NCBI RefSeq assembly: GCF_014084025.1
Contig: NZ_CP043682.1
Coordinates: 62,001-126,000 of the forward strand
Source of the DNA: Borrelia sp. A-FGy1
GTDB lineage: Bacteria > Spirochaetota > Spirochaetia > Borreliales > Borreliaceae
Direction: 5' to 3'
Length of the DNA: 64,000 nt
Part shown: positions 40,436-49,654 of the stretch, piece after piece
How the letters are laid out: every line of letters begins with the position of its first letter
Numbering within the stretch: position 1 is the stretch's first letter
Made by a program: the position numbers and the translations under genes
Notes under the pieces: generated by a model
Seen by the model: the letters and a program-made list of their open reading frames with translations, nothing else
Database searches by the model: none
Told to the model about the DNA's origin: nothing

Positions 40436-42091
40436 TTATTTCCTCTCCTTAAACACTTCTATCATATTCATATAAACCTTACTATCATTAGTTTCATAAA
40501 ATCTATGAGAAGTTAAAATAGAATCTCGCCCTTCTTTAAATTTGCCCAAATAAAGATAATTAATACCCCTCTTTAAATAGACCTTTGCTACATTCTCTCG
40601 TTCTTCCAAACTCATTCTATTTTTGTCATCTAAATTAAAAGGCAAAAAAGAAACTGACTTCTTAAAATACTCTTCAGCTTTCTTATACTCTTTTTGATAA
40701 AATTGCAAAATTCCAAGATTATAATATAAACCATATAAATATTTTCCTACTTGATTCTCAAAAACCATTTTTTTTGAATAATCTAAGTTTTTTTTGAGAA
40801 AATCATAATAAAATTTATAAAAGTAATACCAACTATGTGCATCACCAACAGGAGTATAAGTCTTAAAAAACAAATCTAAGTCTCTTAAATCAGAATAAAG
40901 AAGTAGATTCCAAGATAAAAGTTGAGCAATATCAGAACTATAGTTTGACCTATAAAATAAACGCCACAAAAAAGATTTTTTAGCTTCATAATTAAGATTT
41001 GAATAATTTAATACAAAGTAAAGCTTAAAAAATAAAGGATCATCCTTGTATTTTTTCGAAATTTCATTTGCATTAAAATAATCATTAATTTCAAAGTATG
41101 TATTAGCTAAATAATAGTTCATTACTTTATTATCTTTAAACTTTTCATTAGCTTTATTCAAATAAGCAATCGCTCTTTTAAAATCATTCTCCTTCTTTGC
41201 AATAAATGCCAAGCTAAGATAAATCATCATACTGTAATCAGGAAATCTAGTATAAAGTTTTAAATATTCAGCTTTAGCTTTATTAAGATCACCTTTCTTA
41301 AGATATGCATCTGCTAGTAAAAACATTAAACTCGGTTCATTATTATCATTAATAAGCTTAAGGTTAGCAATGGCAAACTCCAAATTACCAAGGTCATAAG
41401 AAATATAGGCAAGTTCCTTAGCAAAATTTTTATCTCCTTTTATTTTTAAAAGTATTTCCTTGGCAGAATCTAAATCCTTATTTTCTATATATAAAAGCAT
41501 TGCATTAATTAAAAATGCATTGTTTTTAAGATTTAAACCTATATTCTTAAAAGTATAAGCATCCTTTTCTTTTTCTATCTTAATCAAATAATCTTTGATA
41601 CTTTTTAAACCATAATTTAAAGTCAAATTTTTAATAAAAGCTTCATTGTATAAATGCCTATATTTTTCATGTTCAAAAAGATATTGTTTCGCAATCTTAC
41701 AAGCTTCTGAAACAGAACCCACTTTTAATTTTGAATATACTTCAAGAGCCCTAAGCTTTAAATTACCAGGTAAAATCTTAACCCCTAACTCAACAATATC
41801 TCTCATCAATAAGTAATCATTAACTTTAAGAGAATAAAGTTTTGCTCTCTTAACTAAAGAAATCCATTTAAACTCAGTATCCGCATAAGATGCAGATAAT
41901 TTTATTACTCTTTCAGCACTGTATAAATCATCTTTTAAAAGATGATCATCAACTTCCATAATAAGCTCATTAAAATCTCTTTTACCCTTTAACATATATA
42001 AAGCATATGGATTTGAATTAAAGTAAAAAACACCTAAGGACAGAATTATTAAAAATATAAAAATAAGTATTAATTTTTTACTTAATCTCAA
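40436..42091 (-). CDS. Membrane-anchored TPR protein
   Basis: A 551-residue protein. A single N-terminal membrane segment (LILIFIFLIILSLGVFYF, about residues 7-24) anchors it. The rest consists of helix pairs of TPR type, clearest in MLLADAYLKKGDLNKAKAEY, SLAFIAKKENDFKRAIAYLN and LGILQFYQKEYKKAEEYFKK. It is probably exposed on the periplasmic side as a scaffold. No enzymatic motif is visible. It lies between nusB and map, 1 base from each, so it belongs to this operon. Confidence 0.82.
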   Translation of the reverse strand: MRLSKKLILIFIFLIILSLGVFYFNSNPYALYMLKGKRDFNELIMEVDDHLLKDDLYSAERVIKLSASYADTEFKWISLVKRAKLYSLKVNDYLLMRDIVELGVKILPGNLKLRALEVYSKLKVGSVSEACKIAKQYLFEHEKYRHLYNEAFIKNLTLNYGLKSIKDYLIKIEKEKDAYTFKNIGLNLKNNAFLINAMLLYIENKDLDSAKEILLKIKGDKNFAKELAYISYDLGNLEFAIANLKLINDNNEPSLMFLLADAYLKKGDLNKAKAEYLKLYTRFPDYSMMIYLSLAFIAKKENDFKRAIAYLNKANEKFKDNKVMNYYLANTYFEINDYFNANEISKKYKDDPLFFKLYFVLNYSNLNYEAKKSFLWRLFYRSNYSSDIAQLLSWNLLLYSDLRDLDLFFKTYTPVGDAHSWYYFYKFYYDFLKKNLDYSKKMVFENQVGKYLYGLYYNLGILQFYQKEYKKAEEYFKKSVSFLPFNLDDKNRMSLEERENVAKVYLKRGINYLYLGKFKEGRDSILTSHRFYETNDSKVYMNMIEVFKERK

Positions 42092-42092
42092 A

Positions 42093-42506
42093 TTAATTCT
42101 CCATATCTTTTAATAAACCATCAAGTATTCCATTAACAAATTTATGAGAATTTTTACTCCCATATTTTCTGGCAATCAAAACAGCGTCATCTATTATTGC
42201 TTTCTTAGGAACTTCCAAATTTTGATATTTAAGAGAAAATACACTCATCCTCAATATAGCAAGGTCTACTTTATCCATACGATCCAATTGCCAATTAAAA
42301 GAAATATCACTGATTAATTTGTCAATAGATGCTAAATTATCATAAGTGCCATTAACTAACACAGAATAAAATAGTTTCAATTCTTCTATTTCCAATACAT
42401 CTTCAAGCACAAAAATATCATAAATATCATCCTTTGCATTACGATTAATATCGATACTATAAATCTTTTTAAAAGCTAATTCTCTAACCTTATGTTTTAA
42501 GTCCAT
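42093..42506 (-). CDS. nusB: Transcription antitermination factor NusB
   Basis: A 137-residue all-helical protein. KVRELAFKKIYSID at the N-terminus and DLAILRMSVFSLKY followed by VPKKAIIDDAVLIARKYGS and FVNGILDGLL are the NusB signature blocks. It binds boxA RNA with S10 and supports rRNA antitermination. The C-terminus is of normal length. Confidence 0.93.
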   Translation of the reverse strand: MDLKHKVRELAFKKIYSIDINRNAKDDIYDIFVLEDVLEIEELKLFYSVLVNGTYDNLASIDKLISDISFNWQLDRMDKVDLAILRMSVFSLKYQNLEVPKKAIIDDAVLIARKYGSKNSHKFVNGILDGLLKDMEN

Positions 42507-42526
42507 AATTAATAGTAAGCATCTCT

Positions 42527-43537
42527 CTATTTTAGATCAGAGTCCAAAATTTGCACATTAGCAGATTTATTAAGTTTATCATACATATCTTGTTGCACCT
42601 TAGCAACAATTTGTTGTTGCTGAGCATTAACCATATTATTTTTTATAGCATCTTTTACTGTCATATCTACATTAGGAGATATTTTATCTTTAAGTCCCAA
42701 AAACTTTTGAGAATACATTTCAGTAACTTTAATAATATGGAATCCTTCTTTTGAAGATATTGGTTGAGAAATATCTCCCTTATTAAGGTTAAAAATTTCT
42801 CTAATAAAATCTGCTCCAAGAACATTTTGTGCGTTCTGCTCTCCTCTTGCTAAGAATCCAAGATCACCATTCTTAGACTTAGATCCCTCATCTTCTGAAT
42901 ATTTTCTTACAGCTTCTTCAAAAGTAATCTTTTTTGTCTTTATCTGATTTGTAATATCCTTTGCCTTAGTAAGAACATCCGATCTCTTTTTATCCTTAGA
43001 AGAAAAGAAAACATGACTTACCCTTGCTATATCTGGATTAACAAACTTGGTTTTATTAGCCTCATAATAATTAATGACTTCTTTTTCATCTGGTGTTTTT
43101 ATTTCAGAAAATTTAGGTTGAGCAAATTTTAAAACCAATTTTTGGGCAGAAATAGATCTCTTCATTGAAGACAAAAGTTCACTCCAATTTGTACCTTGCT
43201 TTTCTATCATTTGCCTAATCTGTTCATCTGTGAAAGTCGTAAGCCCAAACTGAGTTTTAATAGTTTGCACAACCTCTGATTCTTCAACCTTAATCCCCTG
43301 TTTTAAAGCCTCTTGACTAAAAAGAATATCTGCTATTAAAACCTGTAAAACTTGTTTTTTTTCAGCAATACTTAAATCTCGTCCTTGTGTTTTCTTTAAA
43401 GTATTCACTTTGGAATCAAATTCTGTTTTAGTAATAATTTCATTACTATGCAAATTAACAATCACAACAGGAGCATTTTGAGCAAAAAAATTTACTCTCA
43501 ACATAAAAACTAACAGAAAACATAAAAAAATACGCAT
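42527..43537 (-). CDS. Secreted parvulin-type peptidyl-prolyl isomerase (SurA/PrsA-like)
   Basis: A 336-residue protein with a signal peptide (MRIFLCFLLVFMLRVNFFAQ). The N-terminal region (about 25-150) is SurA-N-like. The parvulin domain follows at about 165-270: RVSHVFFSSKDKKR, ITFEEAVRKYSEDEGSKSK, GDLGFLARGE and QPISSKEGFHIIKVTE. It should help fold outer-membrane or periplasmic proteins. There is no lipobox, so it is soluble in the periplasm. It is 20 bases upstream of nusB. Confidence 0.92.
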   Translation of the reverse strand: MRIFLCFLLVFMLRVNFFAQNAPVVIVNLHSNEIITKTEFDSKVNTLKKTQGRDLSIAEKKQVLQVLIADILFSQEALKQGIKVEESEVVQTIKTQFGLTTFTDEQIRQMIEKQGTNWSELLSSMKRSISAQKLVLKFAQPKFSEIKTPDEKEVINYYEANKTKFVNPDIARVSHVFFSSKDKKRSDVLTKAKDITNQIKTKKITFEEAVRKYSEDEGSKSKNGDLGFLARGEQNAQNVLGADFIREIFNLNKGDISQPISSKEGFHIIKVTEMYSQKFLGLKDKISPNVDMTVKDAIKNNMVNAQQQQIVAKVQQDMYDKLNKSANVQILDSDLK

Positions 43538-43615
43538 AAAACCAACCTTACATCAATAATCAAAATTTTAACAAAACATTAAATTTAAATCTAGTTTTAC
43601 AATAATCAAAATAAT

Positions 43616-44815
43616 CTATCTATACAAGTAAGAAGCTATGCCCTGTCCTCCTCCCACACAAATAGATGCTATTCCTTTATACTTATTATTAATTTTCATC
43701 AGACGAGCCAGCGTTAATAAGATTCTTGAGCCACTAACCGAAAATGGATGCCCTAACGCTATAGCCCCTCCTTTAACATTAATAATGTTATCTTTAATAT
43801 TATACTTTTTATACAAAGCTTTTAAAACACTTAAAGATTGAGCTGCAAAAGCTTCATTTATCTCAATAAAATCAATTTCACCAGGAAGTAAATTAAATTT
43901 CTTTATTATTTCATCAATAGCAAGATAAGCACCAAATCCCATATGGAGAGGATTAAGTCCTACACTTTTAAATCCACCAATATAAGCCAAAGGCTTAATT
44001 CCCATATTTTGGACAATATCTTCACCTGCCAATACTAAAAAACAAGCTCCATCATTTAAACTAGAAGAATTACCTGCAGTAACAGTACCATCTTCTTTAA
44101 AGAATGGCTTTAAAGTTGCAAGTTTCTTTAAAGTTAAATTATCTCGTATCTCCTCATCACTAGATATAATCTTCTTAAGATTTGTTTTGTTATCAACAAC
44201 CAACAAAGGATGTATTTCATCTTCAAAATATCCACTATCTCTAGCTTCCTTAGCCTTCATGTGTGAATTGTATGCAAATTCATCCTGCTCTTCTCTTGAA
44301 ATCTCATACATTTCCGCCAAGTTCTCTGCTGTAATACCCATAACAGTACCGCTTAAAGTATCTACTAAGGCATCTTTATATATTAAATCTTCTATCTTAA
44401 AGTCTCCAAACTTTAACCCATCAAATCTTACATCTCTTGGCAAGAGATAGGGTGCACTGCTTAAATTCTCAACACCACCAGATAAAACAATGTCATTATT
44501 TCCAATAACAATAGAATTAAAAGCAAGCTCCAAAGATTTAAGTCCTGAACCACAAATCTTATTCACAGTATAAGCAGGAGTACTTTCGCTCAAATTAGAT
44601 CTTAAAACAATTTGCCTAGCTATATTTTGACCAAGTCCTGCAGATATTACATTTCCAATAATAACTTCATCTACATTATCAATGTTATTTCTTCCAAGTA
44701 AAGCTCTAATAATACTTGAAGATATCTCAATAATGTCCATCTCTTTTCCTTTCAATACACCTCCAAACTTAGTAATTGGTAATCTAAGTCCATCAATAAT
44801 TGCTACTTTCCTCAT
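43616..44815 (-). CDS. Acetyl-CoA C-acetyltransferase (thiolase)
   Basis: A 399-residue thiolase with the catalytic residues in place: NKICGSGLKSLELAF (nucleophilic Cys), GGAIALGHPFSVSGSR (His) and ASICVGGGQGIASYL (second Cys). Borrelia has no fatty-acid beta-oxidation, so the likely job is to condense two acetyl-CoA for the mevalonate pathway of isoprenoid synthesis; this pathway role is inferred. The coding unit stands alone, about 80 bases before the parvulin gene. Confidence 0.94.
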   Translation of the reverse strand: MRKVAIIDGLRLPITKFGGVLKGKEMDIIEISSSIIRALLGRNNIDNVDEVIIGNVISAGLGQNIARQIVLRSNLSESTPAYTVNKICGSGLKSLELAFNSIVIGNNDIVLSGGVENLSSAPYLLPRDVRFDGLKFGDFKIEDLIYKDALVDTLSGTVMGITAENLAEMYEISREEQDEFAYNSHMKAKEARDSGYFEDEIHPLLVVDNKTNLKKIISSDEEIRDNLTLKKLATLKPFFKEDGTVTAGNSSSLNDGACFLVLAGEDIVQNMGIKPLAYIGGFKSVGLNPLHMGFGAYLAIDEIIKKFNLLPGEIDFIEINEAFAAQSLSVLKALYKKYNIKDNIINVKGGAIALGHPFSVSGSRILLTLARLMKINNKYKGIASICVGGGQGIASYLYR

Positions 44816-44907
44816 TTAAAACCTCAAATAAAATATTTTTAATTTATATAATAACAAAATATCAACACAAAAAAGACAGCTTAATTTATTAATAATAATT
44901 TATAGAA

Positions 44908-44922
44908 AGCATTTGAAATGCT
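44908..44922. promoter_or_regulatory. 15-bp palindrome upstream of the 44961 gene
   Basis: AGCATTT and AAATGCT flank a single G in the divergent gap between thiolase and the outer-membrane-like gene. It could be a protein-binding site or a small hairpin. Confidence 0.4.
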
Positions 44923-44960
44923 AACTATTTAAACACAAATATGATAAAATTTTTTGTTAA

Positions 44961-46316
44961 GTGTGTTTAACAAAATTTCATCTAAATATAATAATGACAA
45001 TTCTAACTATTAATTCTTATTCTTACAATTACTCAATAAAATATAAAAATGATAAAGTTGATAAATACCACTTTGAATCACTAAATGATGGTTTTGGATT
45101 CTCATTTAGTGACTTCTTTGATGATCTTAGAAGTGGTTCTCTTATATTTACCCACGAGTCAAAATATAATTTCATAATAAATTCAGAAGCACATATGTTA
45201 AGCTTTAGAGGATACAAAGATGATCCAGAATATCTTAGAAAAAGAGTCGATCTTTTCGAAATTGGCTTTATGTACTATTTTCCTTTCTTAATGCAATCAG
45301 GAACAAAATATTTTGGAGAAATTAACGTAGGCATTGGCATTAAAAACCTACTATATGGAAACTGGGGTGGAAGATTAATGCAAAAGTTAATACATTTTAT
45401 TCTAAGACAATATCGACCATTTCCTGTAAATTATGACAATTATAATTACAGAGGATTCTTAAGTTCAGCAATAAACTATTCTTACATGAGATTCTTAAAC
45501 ATTGAAACTTATTTGGATCTATCCTACTTTATTGACTATTTTTTCAAAACAAGCATTGGAATAAATTTTAAAAATAAATCTATTGGAATCGAAACTCAAA
45601 TTTTTTATCAGACTCAAAGCAAAATAGAAAATATAGAAACATATGCAAAAGTACAAAAAGCAGAAAATGGGATTGGATTTCAATATAGATTTTACTCTAA
45701 AAATTTTTTTACAACAAATAATTTAAATTTAATAAACTTTTCAAATAAAGAAAAATTTTTAAGTGTTGGGGGGTTTGGTATAACCTTAACTAAAGAGTAT
45801 GAAAATATTCTTGAAAATAATTTTCATATTCTAAACCAAAATTTTTCTATTGGATATGAACTTATGGTTCCACTACAAATAAGAAATTTGATATATTACA
45901 AATTCATGACTGAATTACAATATTACTTTGCTATTGCAACAAATTATGATATTGATATAGCTGAAACAAATAGTTTCACCAATAGATTTTCATCCGGAAT
46001 AAAATATGAAATATTTACAAAAGGTTTATTTACAATATATATAAGTTCAGGAATATTTTTGTCTTACAATAAAGACAATAAAGATATTAAATCTATATAC
46101 AGACCATTAAAGATAAAAGACACACTTCATCTAGGATTCGAATTTGAACCTGGTATACTAATAAAATCATTTAAATATAATGAAGCAATATACAATTTAA
46201 AAATATTCACAAAAATTAATTATTCTTCATTTGTTTATAACATAGATAATAACAAATTGGATAAATATAAATTAACCTTTCATTATATTGGAATTGGTTT
46301 GGAAATTAAACCCTAA
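44961..46316 (+). CDS. Outer-membrane-protein-like protein of unknown function
   Basis: About 451 residues with an aromatic-rich, strand-and-turn sequence and no long hydrophobic helices. Alternating strands ending in Tyr/Phe (for example SIGIETQIFYQTQSK, NGIGFQYRFYSKNFF, LGFEFEPG, YIGIGLEIKP) suggest a beta barrel. The only possible start is the GTG at 44961, because a TAA stops the frame at 44958-44960; it gives the weak signal sequence VCLTKFHLNIIMTILTINSY. No good ribosome site precedes it. An ATG at 44941 begins MIKFFVKCV in another frame, so the N-terminus may be affected by a frameshift. I do not recognise a family. Confidence 0.72.
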   Translation: MCLTKFHLNIIMTILTINSYSYNYSIKYKNDKVDKYHFESLNDGFGFSFSDFFDDLRSGSLIFTHESKYNFIINSEAHMLSFRGYKDDPEYLRKRVDLFEIGFMYYFPFLMQSGTKYFGEINVGIGIKNLLYGNWGGRLMQKLIHFILRQYRPFPVNYDNYNYRGFLSSAINYSYMRFLNIETYLDLSYFIDYFFKTSIGINFKNKSIGIETQIFYQTQSKIENIETYAKVQKAENGIGFQYRFYSKNFFTTNNLNLINFSNKEKFLSVGGFGITLTKEYENILENNFHILNQNFSIGYELMVPLQIRNLIYYKFMTELQYYFAIATNYDIDIAETNSFTNRFSSGIKYEIFTKGLFTIYISSGIFLSYNKDNKDIKSIYRPLKIKDTLHLGFEFEPGILIKSFKYNEAIYNLKIFTKINYSSFVYNIDNNKLDKYKLTFHYIGIGLEIKP

Positions 46317-46341
46317 ACTTTTATGCTACACTTCCTCTAGC

Positions 46342-46350
46342 TTATCCACA
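46342..46350 (+). other. Single DnaA-box match
   Basis: TTATCCACA is an exact match to the classical DnaA box. It lies between the convergent 44961 gene and dnaB. There is only one and no unwinding element, so it is not an origin. Confidence 0.35.
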
Positions 46351-46392
46351 CTTATTACATAAATATGTAGATAAATAGTTTTTAACAAAATT

Positions 46393-47772
46393 CTAATACT
46401 CATTTTCGTTATCTTTGTTGACAAAGCTAACAACATGAGGCAAAAACAATATATCAACTCTTCCCGTAGGCCCATTTCTATGTTTTGCAATAATAACTTG
46501 AGTTTGTGCTACTGGTGTCTCCTCTCCAACAAAATTTTTTAAATCTTTGTCTCTATGAAGCAATATAACAATATCAGCATCTTGTTCCAACGCACCTGAT
46601 TCTCTTAAACTTGCAAGATTAGGTTCTCTCCCTTCAGTATCTCTTGTAAGTTGAGACAGAGCAACAATAGGAATTTTAAGCTCCCTTGCAAGCTCCTTAA
46701 GCGCCTTACTAATTGAAGCTACTTGCTCATGTCTTGGAAGATTCCTAGCCTCAAGCGAAATAAGACTAATATAATCAATAAATATTATATCCACACCAAA
46801 AAATTTCTTAAGCTTTCTAGCTTGAGTTGATAACGTCAATAAACTCATATTAGCAGTATCTGCAATATAAAGCTCAGAATTACTAATATCATTTGCTACA
46901 GCATTCAATGCCTGAATTTCACGCCCAGATAAAATGCTATTTTGAACCTTAAAACTATCAATATTTGCCATAGATGCCATTATCCTCTTTATTAAAGCAT
47001 CTGATGTCATTTCAAGAGAAAAAAAACCTACCTTATTTTTTTTATCACTTCTTAATGCAATATTTGACGCAATATTCAATGCAAATGCTGTCTTACCAAC
47101 GCTAGGACGAGCACCAATAATAATAAAATCACTATCTCTGAAACCTCCTATAAGAGAATCAACCTTTCTAAACCCACTTAAAATTCCAAAATTAGCTTCT
47201 CGTGTTTTCATGCTTCTCTCGTATATTTCAGCATGCACTCTCTCAACAATAGCTTTTGCATGATGTAAATTTTTGCTGGAATAATCTAAATTAATTGAAA
47301 GAACCTGTCTTTGTGCTTCTTCTACAAACTGGTCAACTTTTTTTGTAGAATCATTTGCTAAATCATTAAGCTCTCTAGATATTTTAGAAACATCTCTTCT
47401 AATGCGATATTCTTTTATAATTTTTGCATGCACATTTATTGTTTTGTCTGTTGGGAGATATCCTGACAAAAGACTTAAATAATCTTGCAACCCAGATAAA
47501 GTCTTAAAGCTGCTTAAAAGCTGAGACTTAGGTGTTAAAGCAGATACTTCTTCAAATACAGTTATTGGATCAATATTTTCCCTCTTTTCATAAAGAGAAA
47601 TCATAGCCCTAAAAATCATTTGATGCATATTATTGTAAAAGTCTTCCGACTTTAAATACAACGAAGCCTCTTCTAATTTTTCTGGATTATAAAATATGCT
47701 AGAAATAACTGCTTTTTCTGCCCCATCATTAAAAAAAAGCATAGAAGCATTATTTACGGAAGCAAAAGCCAC
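46393..47772 (-). CDS. dnaB: Replicative DNA helicase DnaB
   Basis: A 459-residue hexameric helicase. The N-terminal primase-interacting domain is at about 12-115, the linker region follows, and the RecA-like motor begins near 180. GARPSVGKTAFALN is Walker A, GVDIIFIDYISLI is Walker B, VALSQLTRDTEGR is motif H3, and ESGALEQDADIVILLHRD is H4. No intein is present. It is the last gene of the ribosomal-protein operon, 16 bases after rplI. Confidence 0.96.
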   Translation of the reverse strand: MAFASVNNASMLFFNDGAEKAVISSIFYNPEKLEEASLYLKSEDFYNNMHQMIFRAMISLYEKRENIDPITVFEEVSALTPKSQLLSSFKTLSGLQDYLSLLSGYLPTDKTINVHAKIIKEYRIRRDVSKISRELNDLANDSTKKVDQFVEEAQRQVLSINLDYSSKNLHHAKAIVERVHAEIYERSMKTREANFGILSGFRKVDSLIGGFRDSDFIIIGARPSVGKTAFALNIASNIALRSDKKNKVGFFSLEMTSDALIKRIMASMANIDSFKVQNSILSGREIQALNAVANDISNSELYIADTANMSLLTLSTQARKLKKFFGVDIIFIDYISLISLEARNLPRHEQVASISKALKELARELKIPIVALSQLTRDTEGREPNLASLRESGALEQDADIVILLHRDKDLKNFVGEETPVAQTQVIIAKHRNGPTGRVDILFLPHVVSFVNKDNENEY

Positions 47773-47787
47773 AAGCTATTCCTCTTA

Positions 47788-48282
47788 TTAAGCTTCCTTT
47801 TCAACTCTCTTAGACTTTTTAAGAGTATTTTTTTGATCTTCTTTTTTTATCTCAACCTTAATAACAGAATGAATCCCCTCATAAAGCTTGATAGTTATAT
47901 CATATACTCCAAAAGTTTTTAACATACCATGATGCACATCTATTTTTCTCCTTTCAATTTCAAATCCAAGCTTTAAAAGTTCATCAGAAATATTTGAACT
48001 ATTAATACTATGAAATAACTTTTCACCCCCACTAGATTGCATTACAAACTCTAACTTAACAACATCAAGTTTTTCTTTAAGTTCAAGAGCCAACCTTCTC
48101 TTCTTGTCCTGTCTCTTAAGTATCGATCTCTTCTTCTGCCTAAAAATATCAATATTATGACTATTTGCAAAAACAGCAAATCCCTTTGGCAACAAATAAT
48201 TTCTTGCAAACCCATCTTTCACATCAACAGTATCACCTTCTTTACCAAGATTAATAAAATCTTCCTTTAAAATTACTTTCAT
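47788..48282 (-). CDS. rplI: Ribosomal protein L9
   Basis: A 164-residue protein. [17 protein letters not shown] and [16 protein letters not shown] are the L9 N-terminal domain signature, and the long connecting helix and C-terminal domain follow. It is slightly longer than the usual 148-150 residues, with a Lys-rich tail ([18 protein letters not shown]). Confidence 0.95.
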   Translation of the reverse strand: MKVILKEDFINLGKEGDTVDVKDGFARNYLLPKGFAVFANSHNIDIFRQKKRSILKRQDKKRRLALELKEKLDVVKLEFVMQSSGGEKLFHSINSSNISDELLKLGFEIERRKIDVHHGMLKTFGVYDITIKLYEGIHSVIKVEIKKEDQKNTLKKSKRVEKEA

Positions 48283-48308
48283 GATTTCTCCTCAAATATA
48301 TCTATCTT

Positions 48309-48599
48309 TTATCTCTTCACAAAAGGAAGTAATCCCATATATCTAGCTTTTTTAATCTCCAACGCAAGACGCCTTTGGTGCTTAGCAGAAGTACCCGTAA
48401 TCCTTCTAGGCAATATTTTCCCTTGTTCTGTAATAAACTTCTTAAGGAAATCAAATTCTTTAAAATCTGGAACTCTTTCCATATCACAAAACTTACATAC
48501 TTTTTTCTTAAAAAATCTAAAATTAGGATTTTTCTTAAAACCATCCTGATATCCATCAGACCGTGAATCTCTCTGATGATATTCTCTATCTTTATACAT
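48309..48599 (-). CDS. rpsR: Ribosomal protein S18
   Basis: A 96-residue protein. [20 protein letters not shown] is the N-terminal part, and [20 protein letters not shown] is the highly conserved S18 block, followed by [11 protein letters not shown]. The N-terminal 28 residues are a charged extension. It pairs with S6 in the 30S platform, which is encoded two genes upstream. Confidence 0.95.
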   Translation of the reverse strand: MYKDREYHQRDSRSDGYQDGFKKNPNFRFFKKKVCKFCDMERVPDFKEFDFLKKFITEQGKILPRRITGTSAKHQRRLALEIKKARYMGLLPFVKR

Positions 48600-48611
48600 A
48601 AATTAAAACTC

Positions 48612-49049
48612 CTAAAAAGGTATATCCTCATTAAAACTGTCATCAAAGTCAATATCTTTAAATGTATCTGACTTTTTATAACTTTCAAATCCAAGATTAT
48701 TTGTATTCTGAGAACTAGGCAAGGATCCAAACATTTGAAGATCATCTACTAAAATACTAATCTTGCTTCTTTTATCTCCAGTATTTCTATCCTGCCAACT
48801 TTCATATTTTAAAGAACCACTTACTACGACTTGTTTTCCCTTCTTAAGGAAAGCACTAAGACTCTCTGCTCTCTTAGAAAAAACAACACATTCAAAAAAT
48901 TGAGCATGATCAATCCATTCATCATTTCTCTTCATTCTTCTGTTATTAGCCAATCCAAACTTAAGAATGGCCATTCCTGTTTCAGTGTACGTAAGCTCAG
49001 AATCTCTAGTAAGTCTACCAGATAAAACTAATGAATTAATATCTGCCAT
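48612..49049 (-). CDS. ssb: Single-stranded DNA-binding protein
   Basis: A 145-residue OB-fold protein (about residues 1-108: VLSGRLTRDSELTYTETG, FFECVVFSKRAESLSAFLKK, KQVVVSGSLKYESWQDR). The tail ends in the acidic DIDFDDSFNEDIPF, the partner-docking tip conserved in bacterial SSBs. It is located between rpsF and rpsR as in many bacteria. Confidence 0.96.
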   Translation of the reverse strand: MADINSLVLSGRLTRDSELTYTETGMAILKFGLANNRRMKRNDEWIDHAQFFECVVFSKRAESLSAFLKKGKQVVVSGSLKYESWQDRNTGDKRSKISILVDDLQMFGSLPSSQNTNNLGFESYKKSDTFKDIDFDDSFNEDIPF

Positions 49050-49058
49050 TTAAATTCC

Positions 49059-49445
49059 TTAGCCTTCTTTAAGATCAGCATTAACTTCTAGTAACTCATT
49101 CTCTCTATTGTCTCTAAATTCTCTATAATTTCTTCTCTTAATATTCTTAGTATTAATTTTTTTATTAACTTTAATTAAAATTATATATCTTAACAAATTT
49201 TTAATAAGCTTCAACTGCACTTCAAGATCTCTTAAATTACTCCTTTCCATTTTAAATTCTATCACCTCATATCTACCACGATCTTGCTTCTTAATAGGAT
49301 ATTCTAACGCTCTTTCTCCAAGAGAACTTTCAACAATATTACTAGCATTAAAAGCTATCAACTGTTTACGAACCTCTTCTAAAGCCGCTTTATATTCAAG
49401 CTCTTCACTCTTAAATAAAAAGCAAGATTCATACTTTCTTATCAT
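49059..49445 (-). CDS. rpsF: Ribosomal protein S6
   Basis: A 128-residue protein with the S6 ferredoxin-like fold: YESCFLFKSEELEYKAALEE, the ALEYPIKKQDRGRYEVIEF block and LKLIKNLLRYIILIK. The C-terminal 20 residues are charged. The ATG follows AAGGAG. It is the first gene of the rpsF-ssb-rpsR-rplI-dnaB operon. Confidence 0.95.
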   Translation of the reverse strand: MIRKYESCFLFKSEELEYKAALEEVRKQLIAFNASNIVESSLGERALEYPIKKQDRGRYEVIEFKMERSNLRDLEVQLKLIKNLLRYIILIKVNKKINTKNIKRRNYREFRDNRENELLEVNADLKEG

Positions 49446-49456
49446 TATAACTCCTT

Positions 49457-49492
49457 ATGGTCTATAGCACCACAAACCATCTATACTTGTGG
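49457..49492 (-). promoter_or_regulatory. Structured leader of the rpsF operon
   Basis: In the leader, CCACAA (49470-49475) can pair with TTGTGG (49487-49492), and alternatively ATGGT (49457-49461) with ACCAT (49476-49480). The two pairings compete for the segment just before the rpsF ribosome site. S6-S18 leader regulation of this operon is known in other bacteria; whether this is the same motif is not established. Confidence 0.4.
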
Positions 49493-49508
49493 CAAAGGTC
49501 ATTTAAGT

Positions 49509-49537
49509 AGTATATAAGAGTGTATAACTTTTTTCAA
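49509..49537 (-). promoter_or_regulatory. Promoter of the rpsF-dnaB operon
   Basis: On the minus strand TTGAAA (49532-49537) is followed after exactly 17 bases by TATACT (49509-49514). Transcription would start near 49502, giving a leader of about 57 bases before the rpsF ATG. This is the best sigma70-type promoter I see in the window. Confidence 0.7.
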
Positions 49538-49654
49538 TATTGAGAAAACCTTTTTTAAAAAATTTTCAAAATAATTAGAAAATTTTTTCTATTCCCTTAT
49601 TCTTATTTATTTACCAATAAATCAATAACTAAATACATTGAATCAACACAAGCT

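Noticed and set aside
48317-48745. A 142-codon open frame on the minus strand
   Set aside because: It overlaps ssb and rpsR, whose frames have clear family motifs. The alternative frame has no recognisable feature and an unusual composition.
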